Below, piece after piece: positions 1-10,830 of a stretch of DNA of 64,000 bases. The stretch spans positions 620,001-684,000 of the forward strand of contig JAEUWY010000008.1 in the NCBI GenBank assembly GCA_022059125.1. Direction: 5' to 3'. The stretch's first letter is position 1; the number at the start of each line of letters is the position of its first letter. The stretch is from Corynespora cassiicola (lineage: Eukaryota > Ascomycota > Dothideomycetes > Pleosporales > Corynesporascaceae). The position numbers and the translations under genes were made by a program. The notes under the pieces were generated by a model. That model worked only from the letters and a program-made list of their open reading frames with translations. It was not told the origin of the DNA and did no database searches.

Positions 1-1
1 C

Positions 2-3000
2 CGCACCCAGGACGTCAACTCCAAGGAAGCCAAAGAAGTCATGGACCGCGAGTGGGAGGAGTCGCAGCGGCCCATCCGCGACAAGCTCAGCACTCTTGCC
101 GATGACTTTATCAATCAGGACTGGGACCATGGCCGCGCCGTTACTTACGAAAACAGCCCCAAGTTTGCAGTCGATCTGCTCATGTACGTTCGGCGCATGT
201 TCTACTCCGAGGCTATCCGGGATGAAGAGGCATCCGCCGCGATGCACGACGGCCAGCCGGACGCAGCAGGGCCCCACAAGCCCAGACTCGTTCTGGAAAA
301 CATGAAGTGGGTATATGACAACAAACTCAAGCCTCTGACAGAACAGTTTCGGAAAGAGCTTTTCCTCTGCTATGGCAGTACTTGCGAGAACAACACGAGG
401 TTCTATGGCTTCGAAGGAGTCATACAGCATTACGGCGCTAAGCACACTAGCTCCTTCAGCGTTGGTAATGTTGTCGTCGCCTGGCGAGAAGCTGAGTGGC
501 CAGAAGAGACGCCATTTCATCCAGATCCCATATCTGTGAAGAATGCCTATCATGCTACTCCAGGAATGGCCGCACATTCCGCCTACGGGGCTTATTATGG
601 TGGGTATTCGCGCGCGGGAACTTCTACACCTCATGTTCAGCCTCACCTTCCACAAGCAAGTCCAGGCCCATACCACTATGGGGGTCACTACAACGGTCCA
701 TTTGCTCCGCCCCATGCAGCACCCAACCCCGCCACTGGATACGACAACTATGGCCATTCTTATGGAGCACCTACGGATCCTTATTCCTACCCTCCAATGG
801 GGCCGCCTGGATACGGCCCTCAGGCAAACAACAACGGCTATGCACCTTCGCCAGCCGTTACCAACCCTGCTGTGGCTCCACCACCGGTTGTACCCCCTCC
901 CACCCAAGGAACTGACAATATACGGAGTGGATCTGAAGATGTGGACCACAGGACTACTCTTTTTGATAAGCAAGTGAGTACCATTATTGAAATGGCCCAG
1001 GATATCTGGAAACAGACCTCCGGAATCAAGGACCTGCCAAACAGTCTCCGTGTATACGTCCTATTGCAGCGCGTCATTTCCAAGTTCCATGTCGAGTTCA
1101 ACCATGAGCCAGATTTGAACCATTTTATTGATGCCCTTTCCAATCATCAAATACCCAGAGCGCTCAAAAATGCCCCCGGTCTCTCTTGTAAAGCCTGTCA
1201 AGATGAGTCATCTCATCAGTCGGCAATGGCGTATTATTCCAGGCCGGAGGTACGGACAACGTACACAGTTTTGAATCTGTTTTCCCATTTCAAATCCCAG
1301 CACTGCGGCCCCCCGCTCCCCGGACTCAGTGGTCCTCCTGCAACTACCCCTCTGGACTGGAAGGAGGATATGATTGAGCTTCCGAGTGACCGATTCATCT
1401 CTGGGCTTATTCATGCTCCAGGCATGGATGATGACAAACTGCACATGATAGCTACCGTGTTCCCGAGATTGTTTCCAACTCCACTGCCCAGGATCGGTGT
1501 TGTGGACAACAATGGCGTTCCTTCTCCTGCTCATTCTGCGTCCAAGGATACCAAAGATGTCCCACGGACTGGTGGAACACCAGGAGTATCTACCGAGAAG
1601 TCCGGCCCATCCTCCTTGGCTTCTCCATATGCGGAATCTCCACGGCCACCTAAGCCTAGTGAAGACGAATATGATCCACAACGGCCAGCGCTCCCGCTCC
1701 AAGGCAACCCAACTACAAGGCCCATCACCAGGAATCGTTCCTACCGTGGCAGTCCTCCCACTGATCGTAGGCCGCGTTACTACGCTGAGCCACGATATTA
1801 TGTAGGTCGCTTGCAGAACTCTCATAGAGTACCTGACAGAGCTAACTCTGACCTTCGCCAGATGCCAAGGGATCATTTGGAAGACGACTATCCTGGCCCC
1901 CATGAATACGTAGAGTTTGCGCCAAGCTCTCGGAGACCGCGGGATGCCGGACCAGCGTATGACGAATACCACGGACGACGACCGTTGTATCGGGAACACG
2001 AAACCTTCTACGGCCCTGGCCCTGAAGAGGTCGTCTATGCCCACCCACGTGATGGACCTCATGTCCAGGAGTACGAAGCATATCCTCGGCAAGTGCGCTA
2101 CTATGAGGAGCACGACCGTCGACCCGAGTATCGCTATGTTAGGGAACATAGATCGCGAGATGCCAGTCCCGCTTTAGGCAGGTCCGCTGCCGACCGCTTC
2201 CTCGATGAGTTTGTTCCTGGTCAACCTTCCACAACTGAAACCTCGGAACCAGAGGCCGCACCAAGGCCTGCGCCAAAACCTCCTGTGGCTGAAACGGAAG
2301 TGGAAGACGGGTCCCGGTATACTCCCCCGCCTCCAAGCGCACCTGCTGCGGATGAGCCTATAGAGCCTCATCGGTCCTTTGGCCCAGTCCCTCGTCCAGC
2401 TCCATCCACTGTGTCCAATGGATCTAGGTACGAAGAACATCGATCAGGTGGCCGCCAAATCCCCACGCCAGACTCTGCAGGGGGGCCTCGGAGGCCTGGA
2501 CCTCACCGCCGACGGGATAGGTACCATGATCATCATCACCATCATCACCATATGCCCTCTCGATACTATAGGTACATGAGTGTCGCACGTGATGACCCAT
2601 ATACCCGCGGCGCTAGCATAGGCCGATCTCAGAGCAGGAGATATGAGAGATACGAGGAACAACGTCGCCGCATTGACCAACAAGAAACTCCACAACCGAA
2701 TCCTGAACGCGAATACGACCCGACCTATTCCAGAGATCAGAGTGTGGACCAAGGCCCTCCGGATGAACACTACCTCCAGCCAGCTCGCCCTGCTCCGCGG
2801 GAATATATCCCTATCCAGGATCGTTTACCGTATTCACCGCCTCGTTACCGCTATGCTGGTCATCCTGAAGAGCCTCGTGGTCCACCGCCGGTCTATGTCG
2901 ACGAGTACGGGTACGAGATTATACGTTTGCCCCGCGACCACCGTCAACCGCGCGGGCCGTACATATCACATCCACCCTCTGCTCGCTACATGGAGCATGA

Positions 3001-3205
3001 TGCAGATCACATTCAATACGTTCCTGTTTCTTATGACCGGCCGCAACGGTACGACGGACGGTCCAATGAATACGTTTACTATGAGGAGAGAGAGCCGCTT
3101 CCGCCTTCGGCACGCAGACCCACATTTGAGCCACCTGGAAGCGAACCTCCCCCTCCACCACCGGAGATCAAAGTAGAAAGCTCGGTTGTTCCCGAAGTTC
3201 CTTGA
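2..3205 (+). CDS. Large disordered conserved fungal protein, 3' part
   Basis: The frame is already open at the window edge, so the true start and any upstream exons lie outside; the first in-window ATG is at 41. About 1068 codons are present. The first ~150 residues are well ordered and contain a Cys pair in LCYGSTCENN and the motif YGFEGVIQHYGAKH, typical of a conserved filamentous-fungal family of unknown function. A Pro/Gly/Tyr-rich stretch follows, then a second ordered block near residues 310-450 with CKAC...H...H, and then a long Arg/Tyr/Pro-rich tail containing a seven-His run (bases ~2530-2550) and a Pro-rich C-terminus. The Tyr/Arg-rich low-complexity tail resembles RNA-binding or condensate-forming proteins, but that is inference. 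I cannot name a function. No intron is needed within the window. It converges with the membrane-protein gene downstream. Confidence 0.85.
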   Translation, partial: RTQDVNSKEAKEVMDREWEESQRPIRDKLSTLADDFINQDWDHGRAVTYENSPKFAVDLLMYVRRMFYSEAIRDEEASAAMHDGQPDAAGPHKPRLVLENMKWVYDNKLKPLTEQFRKELFLCYGSTCENNTRFYGFEGVIQHYGAKHTSSFSVGNVVVAWREAEWPEETPFHPDPISVKNAYHATPGMAAHSAYGAYYGGYSRAGTSTPHVQPHLPQASPGPYHYGGHYNGPFAPPHAAPNPATGYDNYGHSYGAPTDPYSYPPMGPPGYGPQANNNGYAPSPAVTNPAVAPPPVVPPPTQGTDNIRSGSEDVDHRTTLFDKQVSTIIEMAQDIWKQTSGIKDLPNSLRVYVLLQRVISKFHVEFNHEPDLNHFIDALSNHQIPRALKNAPGLSCKACQDESSHQSAMAYYSRPEVRTTYTVLNLFSHFKSQHCGPPLPGLSGPPATTPLDWKEDMIELPSDRFISGLIHAPGMDDDKLHMIATVFPRLFPTPLPRIGVVDNNGVPSPAHSASKDTKDVPRTGGTPGVSTEKSGPSSLASPYAESPRPPKPSEDEYDPQRPALPLQGNPTTRPITRNRSYRGSPPTDRRPRYYAEPRYYVGRLQNSHRVPDRANSDLRQMPRDHLEDDYPGPHEYVEFAPSSRRPRDAGPAYDEYHGRRPLYREHETFYGPGPEEVVYAHPRDGPHVQEYEAYPRQVRYYEEHDRRPEYRYVREHRSRDASPALGRSAADRFLDEFVPGQPSTTETSEPEAAPRPAPKPPVAETEVEDGSRYTPPPPSAPAADEPIEPHRSFGPVPRPAPSTVSNGSRYEEHRSGGRQIPTPDSAGGPRRPGPHRRRDRYHDHHHHHHHMPSRYYRYMSVARDDPYTRGASIGRSQSRRYERYEEQRRRIDQQETPQPNPEREYDPTYSRDQSVDQGPPDEHYLQPARPAPREYIPIQDRLPYSPPRYRYAGHPEEPRGPPPVYVDEYGYEIIRLPRDHRQPRGPYISHPPSARYMEHDADHIQYVPVSYDRPQRYDGRSNEYVYYEEREPLPPSARRPTFEPPGSEPPPPPPEIKVESSVVPEVP

Positions 3206-3659
3206 TATGCCTGTTTCGGATCTTTTTACTTTCGTCTATGCGTTTGGTGTTTTTACTCGGAGGACGATATAGTCATTTCATGCAGGGCGTTGTACATACC
3301 CGGTTTCTTTTCTCGATCGAGAACGTCCATGTTCAGCGTCTGTATTTGTACCGACCAGTCATGTCTGCACAGTATGGCGTTGTCACTCACCAGGGTGGCT
3401 GTCTATGACTCATGTTCTCATTTACTTGGTGGTACCTTGTGATCTCGGTGGATTTACTCGCTCACTTCCGATTGTCCATGTACGAAGCATGACAAAAAAA
3501 AACTCGAAATGAATATCAGTATACCCTTCTCCTTTTTTGGGCTGACGTCTGTATGTATGTATGTTTGTACGCACGTGCAAAACTGGGAATATAATACAAA
3601 ATATTTGCGTATTTCTTGTGTTGCCGTTATACGTTCGCCGCGCCGATTGGATCTCGACT
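3206..3659. other. Convergent 3' UTR interval
   Basis: This stretch lies between two converging genes and should hold both 3' UTRs. It is T-rich, with a GTAT tetranucleotide run near 3550. No supported coding frame is seen. Confidence 0.5.
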
Positions 3660-4281
3660 TCACCCCGTCTTTTGCTCGATGGCCCTTGATATCCGTTCCC
3701 GCTCCATCCACCACCCAACCCACGACACCATGAGGAAAACTGGAAACCCGAATAGTTGCGGCCGGCCCTCGCCGAACTCGGGGTCCATCCATGCAGCGCC
3801 CGGGTACAGGATTCCGCTCAATGCAGGGAGGTAGTACAAGTGCAGAAGCGTGAGCACAAAATTCAGACGCGAGGTTTGAAGAGCGGGAGATATCGACGTA
3901 GATGCTGATTTGGATGGAGATGAGGAGTAGAGAGCAGCGGGGAGGGGGGAGTGCAGATAGTACAGTGCCAGGGCGCCGATGAGGAGGCCTGTGGTCATGG
4001 TTTGGCCGTTGTGGAAGCGGGCGTGGGGCGGCCAGTTTGGGTTCAGGACGTGGGTTTCGCTGCGGAAAATGAATTGTTAGTTTGTGTGTGTATGTGTGTG
4101 TTTGTGTTTTGGTTTATTTATGGTTGGGATGAGGGAGGCGCAGGAGGGGAGGCTAGTGAGGCTGAGAGGCTGAAAGGCTGATGGGAGGGGGCGCTGACCT
4201 CCAATCTGCCATGTATGGACCTATGGATGTGACTGCTGCGACGAGGCTTAAGAGCGCTTTTCCAAGGGTGAGGGTGCGCAT
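3660..4281 (-). CDS. Small four-helix membrane protein (DUF6640-like)
   Basis: Two exons, 4281..4199 and 4059..3660, are joined across a 139-bp intron with donor GAG|GTCAGC and acceptor CCGCAG. They give 160 residues in a consistent frame. The protein starts MRTLTLGKALLSLVAAVT and, across the junction, reads MADWSETHVLNPNWPPHARF followed by HNGQTMTTG, a signature I associate from memory with a fungal membrane family (DUF6640). Four hydrophobic segments are visible: the N-terminus, TGLLIGALALYYL, FVLTLLHLYYLPAL and FGFPVFLMVSWVGWW. It probably sits in an internal or plasma membrane. The reaction is unknown. The start is the only ATG in frame ahead of the donor. Confidence 0.8.
4080..4112. repeat. 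GT microsatellite inside intron
   Basis: An imperfect (GT)n run with TATG and TTTG interruptions lies inside the intron of the small membrane-protein gene, which explains that intron's unusual length. Confidence 0.7.
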
Positions 4282-5766
4282 GTTGGTAGGTGGAGGTTTT
4301 GTTTCGTGGTGTGGCTGAGTACGTTGATTATACGCAGTGTAGTGTTTCTTTCTTTTTTCCCAAAGATTTGCGTCGGATATAGCTTATTGGAGAAATGTCG
4401 CATCAGGTGGTGCGCAGCTGAGGTGATGTGGTGGAACGGCCCGATCGGGGTGCATGCGCGAGGATTTGCTGGAGGAGGGGTGCGCTGGCCTGGTGGGGGT
4501 GCGGGGAGCCGATCAGCAGGCGCGCAAAGGGCTCTTGGATGACATGGGCGACTCTTTCAAGTCATTTTGCTGATTCCTATCCACATTATCTGTCCACGGC
4601 ATAGTAAGTGGCTGGTTGGGGTTTCTGTCGCTTGCCTTGTCCGCGGTGAGTGGCTAATGGCATTATCCGTTCATGTGTGCTAGCGAGGTGCTTAGCGTCT
4701 CTCGAGCAATTCGGACTCTTCTGGCCTACGCGATGACATTCGGTAAAGTATACATAGAATGCTTAGTGAGACGAGATAAGATTTCGGAACATTTGGGATC
4801 CCAGTGTCTGGTGGTGGGTGCATTATCATGAGCCCCAGTGAACACTCCCATTATTATCCTCAAGGAGAAGGGCTTGTCTTTCTACTTTTCTTCAATCCGT
4901 CGACTAATTACAATTCATAAAAGTATGTCGATATCCAACAAAAATGTGATATGCCATGTATGTGACTGATCATGGTAAGAGGCGGAGATGGGGGCATTCG
5001 GATCGAAGGGGCTTAGACAGTGATATTAGCGACCGCGAGTCGGGAGCCATTTTGCTGGTATATCTTTGATATTAAAATCACTACGTGCACTACGGTACTT
5101 TTTTCTCCCAGTAACCAGGATAATCAATTCAAATCAGGTATGTTTAGTGTGACGTGGGCGCAGCTAGTGTCCCGTAGTTCCAGCTGCACCATATAAGCCT
5201 TGCATGGGAAGCTTGGTGTTTCCCCGCCTCTATCATATCGATTGACAAATCAAAAATCATGTGAATATTTGCTGCTCAGCGGTGAGCAAATTATTTCGTT
5301 ACTTGGATCTAGCCCCCACAACGCTAGATGGCTTGATCAAATCCCAATTTAGTGACTGCGGACAACAGTGATTTCTGGCGTTTACTTTTTCTGGTCAGTG
5401 AGAAACAAGGCCATCCCATCCGTGACGTGTCGCTTTATCGAGGCCATTAGGTAGCGTTACATGCCCAATTGGCGGTCTCTCAGCCGCTCTAACAGGCCAA
5501 TTGCGGTCTAAGGAACAGCTGAGTTAGCTGGAAAACGTTGCAGCTGGACTCAAGTCAACCCTGTCCAATGGTTAGCAGTGGCGCGCTGAATGCTTAGTCT
5601 GGTAGGGTGTAGACTAGAAAAGCTAGTATGGGGCGCTAATAAGCCTCATGCGCCACCTGCTGGTGCCGCACCACTTTAACGCGTCGTTAAAGCTTGTACT
5701 GCTTTTCTCTCCACTTCTTTCACAATCTCACTCGACATCACACTGATTCTTCAGACCTCTCTCACG
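4282..5766. other. Intergenic region, no gene seen
   Basis: About 1.5 kb separates divergently transcribed genes. The last ~70 bases before 5767 are pyrimidine-rich, as in fungal promoters and leaders. Short CTAG/AGCT-rich words occur around 5590-5640. No coding frame, RNA gene or terminal repeats could be supported. Confidence 0.5.
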
Positions 5767-6931
5767 ATGCTCTCCCAAATTTTTGCGACCACTGTCTTCG
5801 TATCTACAGCTTCATTCGCTCTCGCCGATGATCAAGTCCAGTACTGGTGGAGTTATAAACACGAAAATAGCTCAAACTTGGGCTACGAGCCAGAGTTCGA
5901 GATCTGTGGAACTTCTTGCGACGATTGCGGACCCAAGGCGACGAGCTGTCATTCAGACGATTATTCCAACATATGCTATGAGCCTACGCTCGGTGAAACA
6001 TGTTGTAATGATGCTGTAGGAAGTACGACCAACCACCCAGATACAAGCTTGCGACAATCCAGTCTAATGTTGAAAAGCATCATGTTATGAGAACTTTTAT
6101 TGTGCTTATAACAGCTATGATGAAGCCTACTGTTGCGAGATGGTCAGTGGCTGCCTTGTGTTTTGTGTCAAATGCTAAATTTAGTTCCAGGATACTGATG
6201 TTGAAGATTGCGGGAAACTGTTGAATGTAGCTCTTACCACCGCCGATCGCACTACTAAGCCCATGGCTTCAACCGTCGTAGTAACCAAGATGTTCACACC
6301 GACTGCTTCCAATTCGATAGTTCCACGGCCCTTGCGCTCAAGGCCAGCGGAGATAACGAGTTTCGCAGGGCTTCACAGCGGGAGTCATAATTCCATAAAC
6401 TTGTCGAATGGTGCAAAAATTGGAATATCAGCGGGCGCAGCAGTCGTCGTCGCGGCTTTGGTGGGGTTGGTGATATTCTGCTTCTTGCGTCGCCGACGCG
6501 CTCGAAAGTACCGCAAGATTGGGGGAGGCAGCGTAGACGACAAATTGGCGGCCCATCATCTCACACCGTTTCAGACACATCGTGGAGTGCCTGCTCCCAC
6601 TCACGGTGCTGGGGCTGCTTTTGAGTCAATGCGGGGGGAGGGTTCCCCAGAATACCGCCAAGAATACAAACAACCGTACATGATGTCACCTCCGCAGCGG
6701 TCTGCTTCACCCAATAAGCAGCCGCTCATGGATAGCGTTGAATTGTTCCGTTCCTCTACATCGGAATCACCCCCCAGAGACATTGAATTGTCACAGGTTT
6801 CTACACGTCTACACGCTTCGACTGCAGCTCAAGCACCAGCTTCGGCGAATATGGAACTTACACACGAGAACGATATCACTCATCAAAGAAACACTTCTCC
6901 ATTTGCGAGCCACTCGCGAAGGTCACCATGA
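5767..6931 (+). CDS. Cys-rich single-pass membrane protein
   Basis: Three exons, 5767..6022, 6078..6142 and 6191..6931, give 353 residues. The introns are 55 bp (GTACGA...GAAAAG, with CTAAT) and 48 bp (GTCAGT...TTCCAG). Exon 2 was recovered because it restores a Cys pattern, SCYENFYCAYNSYDEAYCCEM in parts. The order is: signal peptide (about residues 1-20, ending SFALA), a compact ectodomain with about 12 cysteines, a Ser/Thr-rich linker, one transmembrane helix (GISAGAAVVVAALVGLVIFCFL) followed by an Arg-rich stop-transfer run RRRRARKYRK, then a ~130-residue disordered cytoplasmic tail. This architecture fits fungal cell-surface or wall-sensing proteins, but no named domain is recognised. 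Confidence 0.75.
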
Positions 6932-7302
6932 CAAAATATAGTAGAATTTTTAAATGAGCACCGATGCCGCTCTTTGCTATCATCTTTGAGTATACCCGCA
7001 GTCTTCAATTTGGTAATTTTCGTGTTTAGGGTTGCAGGGGAAAGTGTTTGCGGAGAAGGGTTTTCCAAGTAACAAATATTTTTTTCAGGGGAATCAAGTG
7101 TCAAAGTTGGAATGGCCTGTCATTTTACTAGTGTGTTTGGTTGCTCTACAGAGAGCACGCCTGTGGCATCGTTGAATCTTTTCTCACCAAGTCAAGTCAC
7201 GTATCAGGCTCGTGAAGTATAAGTTTTGATTTGATTGCCGAGTTTTCTTCTTGGCTCTAGTACGCAGTCATGGTGCATCGCATACCTGCCTACCCACTTA
7301 AA

Positions 7303-7338
7303 GTACCTACCTAGGTAGGTAGGTAGGTAGGTAGGCAG
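7303..7338. repeat. (TAGG)n microsatellite with inverted flank
   Basis: TACCTACC is followed directly by about six TAGG units. The left arm is therefore complementary to the repeat and could fold into a small hairpin. This kind of tract is a common variable microsatellite. Confidence 0.8.
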
Positions 7339-7780
7339 GGATGGAATCCGCGGAGAAGGATCACGTGCTGGACCATGAGACTAGCTCATATAGGTTAGGC
7401 GTCATTGCCAAGCGTGAATCCACAAAACGTCATGACTCTCGATCTGCCACCTTGTAATCCCAGTACACCGTCGTTGTGAGGTTTGATCTCGCACTGACAC
7501 CATCTAATCATCAAAGATAAATCACTCACGGTATCGGCTATCCATTTGCCACCTAAACTGAGGCACATTCGCCGCAGTTGATGCATCCGTTCTGCGTTGA
7601 CGCCATCATTGACCCATTCTCATCCAATACCCTAAACCTTGGCTATCCACCTAGGTACACTACTTATTTCGCATTCGCCTAGGAGTAAGATGACGTGTGT
7701 CTTGTGCATTGTGGAAGAAACGCAGTTGATGGCAATGACGCATCCCAACAGTTTTCAGGATGCGAATGTGAATTGTATTC

Positions 7781-7790
7781 CTATATAAAG
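7781..7790 (+). promoter_or_regulatory. TATA-like element
   Basis: CTATATAAAG lies about 110 bases upstream of the ATG at 7901, a suitable distance for a core promoter with a short leader. Confidence 0.5.
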
Positions 7791-7900
7791 TACATCAATC
7801 TCAGTCCAGGTCAACGACCATTAGCTATGTAAATTTCCATTCTCAGTCATACCAATCCTTTCAATTCTGAGACAAAACCAATTCCATCGGTATATCCAAC

Positions 7901-8272
7901 ATGCAGAACGAGCACGGCCAAGGAACCACCCACGCACAGGGCGAGACTCACGTCCCTGGAAAGGTCCAGCAGAAGGCACCCACCGGACTTGAGGAGTCTC
8001 TCCCCAACAAGGTCAGTCGATATTTCATTCGCTTGCATAATGTCTAACATTGTCTCCAGGTTCATGATACTGGCAGTGATCAGGGTGGTAACACCAGCGG
8101 TCGTCAGACTCATGCCAAAGAGGAGGGCGGCGCCTCGGTTGTTCCCAAGCCTATTCAGCGTGCTGTGCCTGAGAAACTCGAGCGCGTCTTACCCAATGCC
8201 ATTCACAACACGGGTGACACCGGTGGCTTGCACCGCGAGAGCAAAGGCCCACCTACCAGCGGAACCAAGTAG
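7901..8272 (+). CDS. Small hydrophilic conserved fungal protein
   Basis: Two exons, 7901..8011 and 8060..8272, flank a 48-bp intron (GTCAGT...TCTCCAG with branch TCTAAC) and give 107 residues. The protein has no hydrophobic segment, is rich in Gly, His, Thr and Lys, and repeats a motif: LPNKVHDTGSDQGG in the middle and LPNAIHNTGDTGG near the C-terminus. Such small, highly soluble proteins are often stress or conidial proteins in filamentous fungi, but I know no assigned function. A TATA-like element ~110 bases upstream supports the start. Confidence 0.75.
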
Positions 8273-8886
8273 AGACAATGTTTATACAGTCCCACTAGCG
8301 GCATAAAATTTTATCAGCCTGTTATGTCTAGAGCTATTCCGATGTATTATAGTAATGCGTTGCCCGCCCGGCGAGGCCAGCCTTGCCGTTGGGTGTCTTT
8401 AGACATTTATTCTCGTTTTATGCGCTATAGCTTTAAAAAAAAAGTTTAGCTAAGTGCTGAGACTTAGCTGAATACTAAAGTTTAGCTAAAGCTTTTTATA
8501 GTATTTTATGTGTTTAGTCCACGATTTTTGGACCCTAATCCGTGTGTAATTTTTACATATTCTACTTGAATAGTAATGCGTAATAAATCTTTTATATCCC
8601 CCAGACGCTGCAGTCAACAGTCATGTCTGGAATCACGAACTTGTAGTTCGATGTCAAGCCGTACTAGCGATACTGTAGTACTAATTAGTGCGAAAATTAT
8701 GCCCAGAGGTAGTTGCATGAATCAATCAGAATGCGACTGTACGAATATAGGCAATATGTATAACGCTCAAGATTACATAAAAACAGTAACTATACTATGA
8801 TTACAACATACAGTTTTACGCTATCTAGCAATGGCAAAGAGATAACTAGCTTTTGAGACTATGTTTCTTATCTAGATTCATGCCTT
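8273..8886. other. AT-rich intergenic region with direct repeats
   Basis: This is a convergent interval. The word AAGTTTAGCTAA occurs at 8442 and again at 8478, among other TTAGCT words. The texture resembles a decayed, mutated repeat. No gene is supported. Confidence 0.45.
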
Positions 8887-10830
8887 TCAGTGTGCATGGT
8901 GCGCATGAGAATGAGAGAAGCCGCAAGCCCGACCTGTGATGGCGCGACTGAGGATATTGCCAGGCTTCAGACCCTTCACCACAGGATTGTCGTCGAGCTT
9001 ATTGGATTCAGCGAGCCAATCGCTGGGAATGAAAGCGGTAGAATTATCGGCGAAAACAGCACGGCCGCCAACCATGGTCAAGAGCACCTTGTTCCTGGAT
9101 AGCTCCTCGTCCGGCACGGCACTTTCATCGAAGTAGTCACGGTCAAGAACAACCAGGTCCGCAAACTTGCCAACTTCAAAAGATCCAATGCTAGCGCTGC
9201 TGTTGAGATATGTCGCGGCTGAGGTGGTCATGCCCCGGAATGCAGCCTCACGTGAGAGAGCAGGCTGTTGGTCGAGGCGCCCCACAAACTGCGGACCGAA
9301 GCTAGCGTGGGCGTTCCTATTATGAGGATCCCCCTGACGACGGACGCCGATAGAAAGAGCCAAAAAGGGATCGAGGGGGTCTATGGGCCAGTCTGAGCCG
9401 TAAGAGATTAGAGCCCCTGCGTTATTGAGAGCACCATGCGCTTCAACGCGAGTCATTCGCTCGGGACCCAGGGCCTTTTCGGTCAGGTTCGCCCAGTATG
9501 TGGCTTTTTGAGCCCACTGGTAGGATGCAACGACTGGTATTCCAAGCTTCGCGAAGCGTTCTCTATCTTCGACCGCAACAAGTTCGGCATGCGCGATGCC
9601 GATATCCATGGGCTGAAAAGTTCGATTCATTGACTCGGCAGCGTTGAGAATTTCTTGGACTGCGCCATCACCGGATGCATGGAGATGGATACCAAAGCCG
9701 GCATCCAGGGCGCGTGTGAAGAGGTCCATAATCTGTGACTGGTTTGCTCTGGGAAGTCCGAAGTTACTACCTGGAACCCATGTGTCATTGCCACCATCGA
9801 CCAGGTATGGCTCTAACACCGCAGCTGTCTCCGATACCTGCGGCAAAATACCGTCGACGAAAAATTTAATGTAGCGCCAGTGTTGCCCAGGAGCATCAGC
9901 CACCAATGTGCTCTCGTCTAGTTTTTTTTTGCCCTCGAGGGCCTTGGATATAATAGCAGGGAAATCGACAGACTCGAGAAATCCGAAGCAGCTGAATACT
10001 CGAGTGGTTAAGCCTCCATTGGCTTTGATTCTGGTCCACACGTCGTGAGATTCCCGACCAGCGTCAAGTATCGTTGTAATGCCCTTCTTGCGCAATTGTG
10101 ACAATGCCGCGATTCCAGAATCAAGATCCGTGATACCCTCGTCAACACCGAGGTTTTGTACTGGAAGAGCGGAGTTTTCATCCAGAAAGCCAGTGGGATT
10201 GCCGTTGACGTCGCGGCGGATCTTGCCACCAGGTGGGTCGGAGGTTTCGTGGGTGATGTTTGCCACTTCAAGTGCCTTGGAGTTGACAAAGGCGCTGTGC
10301 CCAGTGGACGCATAGAGAACAATGGGCCTAGTGGTGTTCAGAGCGTCGAGAATATCTTTGTTGCCGGGACCATTGATTCCAGTGAATCCTTCACGATCAA
10401 ACTCGCTGACCGACAACACGCCAGTCTCTCCAGGTTGGCTATCGAGGCAGGCCTGTATAATCTTTCGGAGGGCCTCTTGGGTGAGTTGTTGATAACGCAA
10501 GGTGCATCCTAGCATCTCACGACCAGCACCGAGAGGGTGCACATGGGTGTCAATAAGGCCAGGTACCATTGCTTTGCCATTCAAGTCCACTACTTTAGTG
10601 GAATTCCCAACGCTAGGCCTGCAGTCTTCCTCTCCTCCAACACATGTAATAGTGCCATTGCTAATGGCTAAGGCTCCACTCTTGATGGTGGTAGATTGAG
10701 AATCGAGTGTATGGATGACACCGTTGATGAAAACCGTGTCGGCGGTGGGCAGGGCACTGCGAGGAGACAGCGACCCATACACTGACCCTATTAAGCAAGC
10801 AAACATGAGCATTTTGATTACCGGTGGCAT
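8887..10830 (-). CDS. Secreted amidohydrolase (YtcJ-like)
   Basis: A single exon encodes 647 residues. The N-terminus is a signal peptide (MLMFACLIGSVYG), so the enzyme is probably secreted. The fold is the metal-dependent amidohydrolase superfamily, type 3: the strand-1 metal motif GLIDTHVHP with His96 and His98, KFFVDG with a candidate bridging Lys322, HLHASGDGA near 382-390, IAHAEL with His414, and SYGSDWP with Asp480. Family members hydrolyse C-N bonds of amides or N-acyl compounds; the substrate here is unknown. The C-terminus returns to the small beta domain (FADLVVLDRD) and ends in a His-rich tail (HSHAHHAH). Several Asn-X-Ser/Thr sites fit secretion. An AT-rich gap separates it from the next gene. 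Confidence 0.9.
   Translation of the reverse strand: MPPVIKMLMFACLIGSVYGSLSPRSALPTADTVFINGVIHTLDSQSTTIKSGALAISNGTITCVGGEEDCRPSVGNSTKVVDLNGKAMVPGLIDTHVHPLGAGREMLGCTLRYQQLTQEALRKIIQACLDSQPGETGVLSVSEFDREGFTGINGPGNKDILDALNTTRPIVLYASTGHSAFVNSKALEVANITHETSDPPGGKIRRDVNGNPTGFLDENSALPVQNLGVDEGITDLDSGIAALSQLRKKGITTILDAGRESHDVWTRIKANGGLTTRVFSCFGFLESVDFPAIISKALEGKKKLDESTLVADAPGQHWRYIKFFVDGILPQVSETAAVLEPYLVDGGNDTWVPGSNFGLPRANQSQIMDLFTRALDAGFGIHLHASGDGAVQEILNAAESMNRTFQPMDIGIAHAELVAVEDRERFAKLGIPVVASYQWAQKATYWANLTEKALGPERMTRVEAHGALNNAGALISYGSDWPIDPLDPFLALSIGVRRQGDPHNRNAHASFGPQFVGRLDQQPALSREAAFRGMTTSAATYLNSSASIGSFEVGKFADLVVLDRDYFDESAVPDEELSRNKVLLTMVGGRAVFADNSTAFIPSDWLAESNKLDDNPVVKGLKPGNILSRAITGRACGFSHSHAHHAH

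Larger units (their letters stand above)
6932..7900. other. Intergenic region with promoter of the next gene
   Basis: No coding frame is supported. The interval holds the 3' end of the membrane-protein gene, a TAGG microsatellite, a CACGTG near 7362 and a TATA-like element close to the next gene. Confidence 0.5.

Noticed and set aside
1208..2149. 313-codon minus-strand frame
   Set aside because: Antisense to the disordered first gene; no motif.
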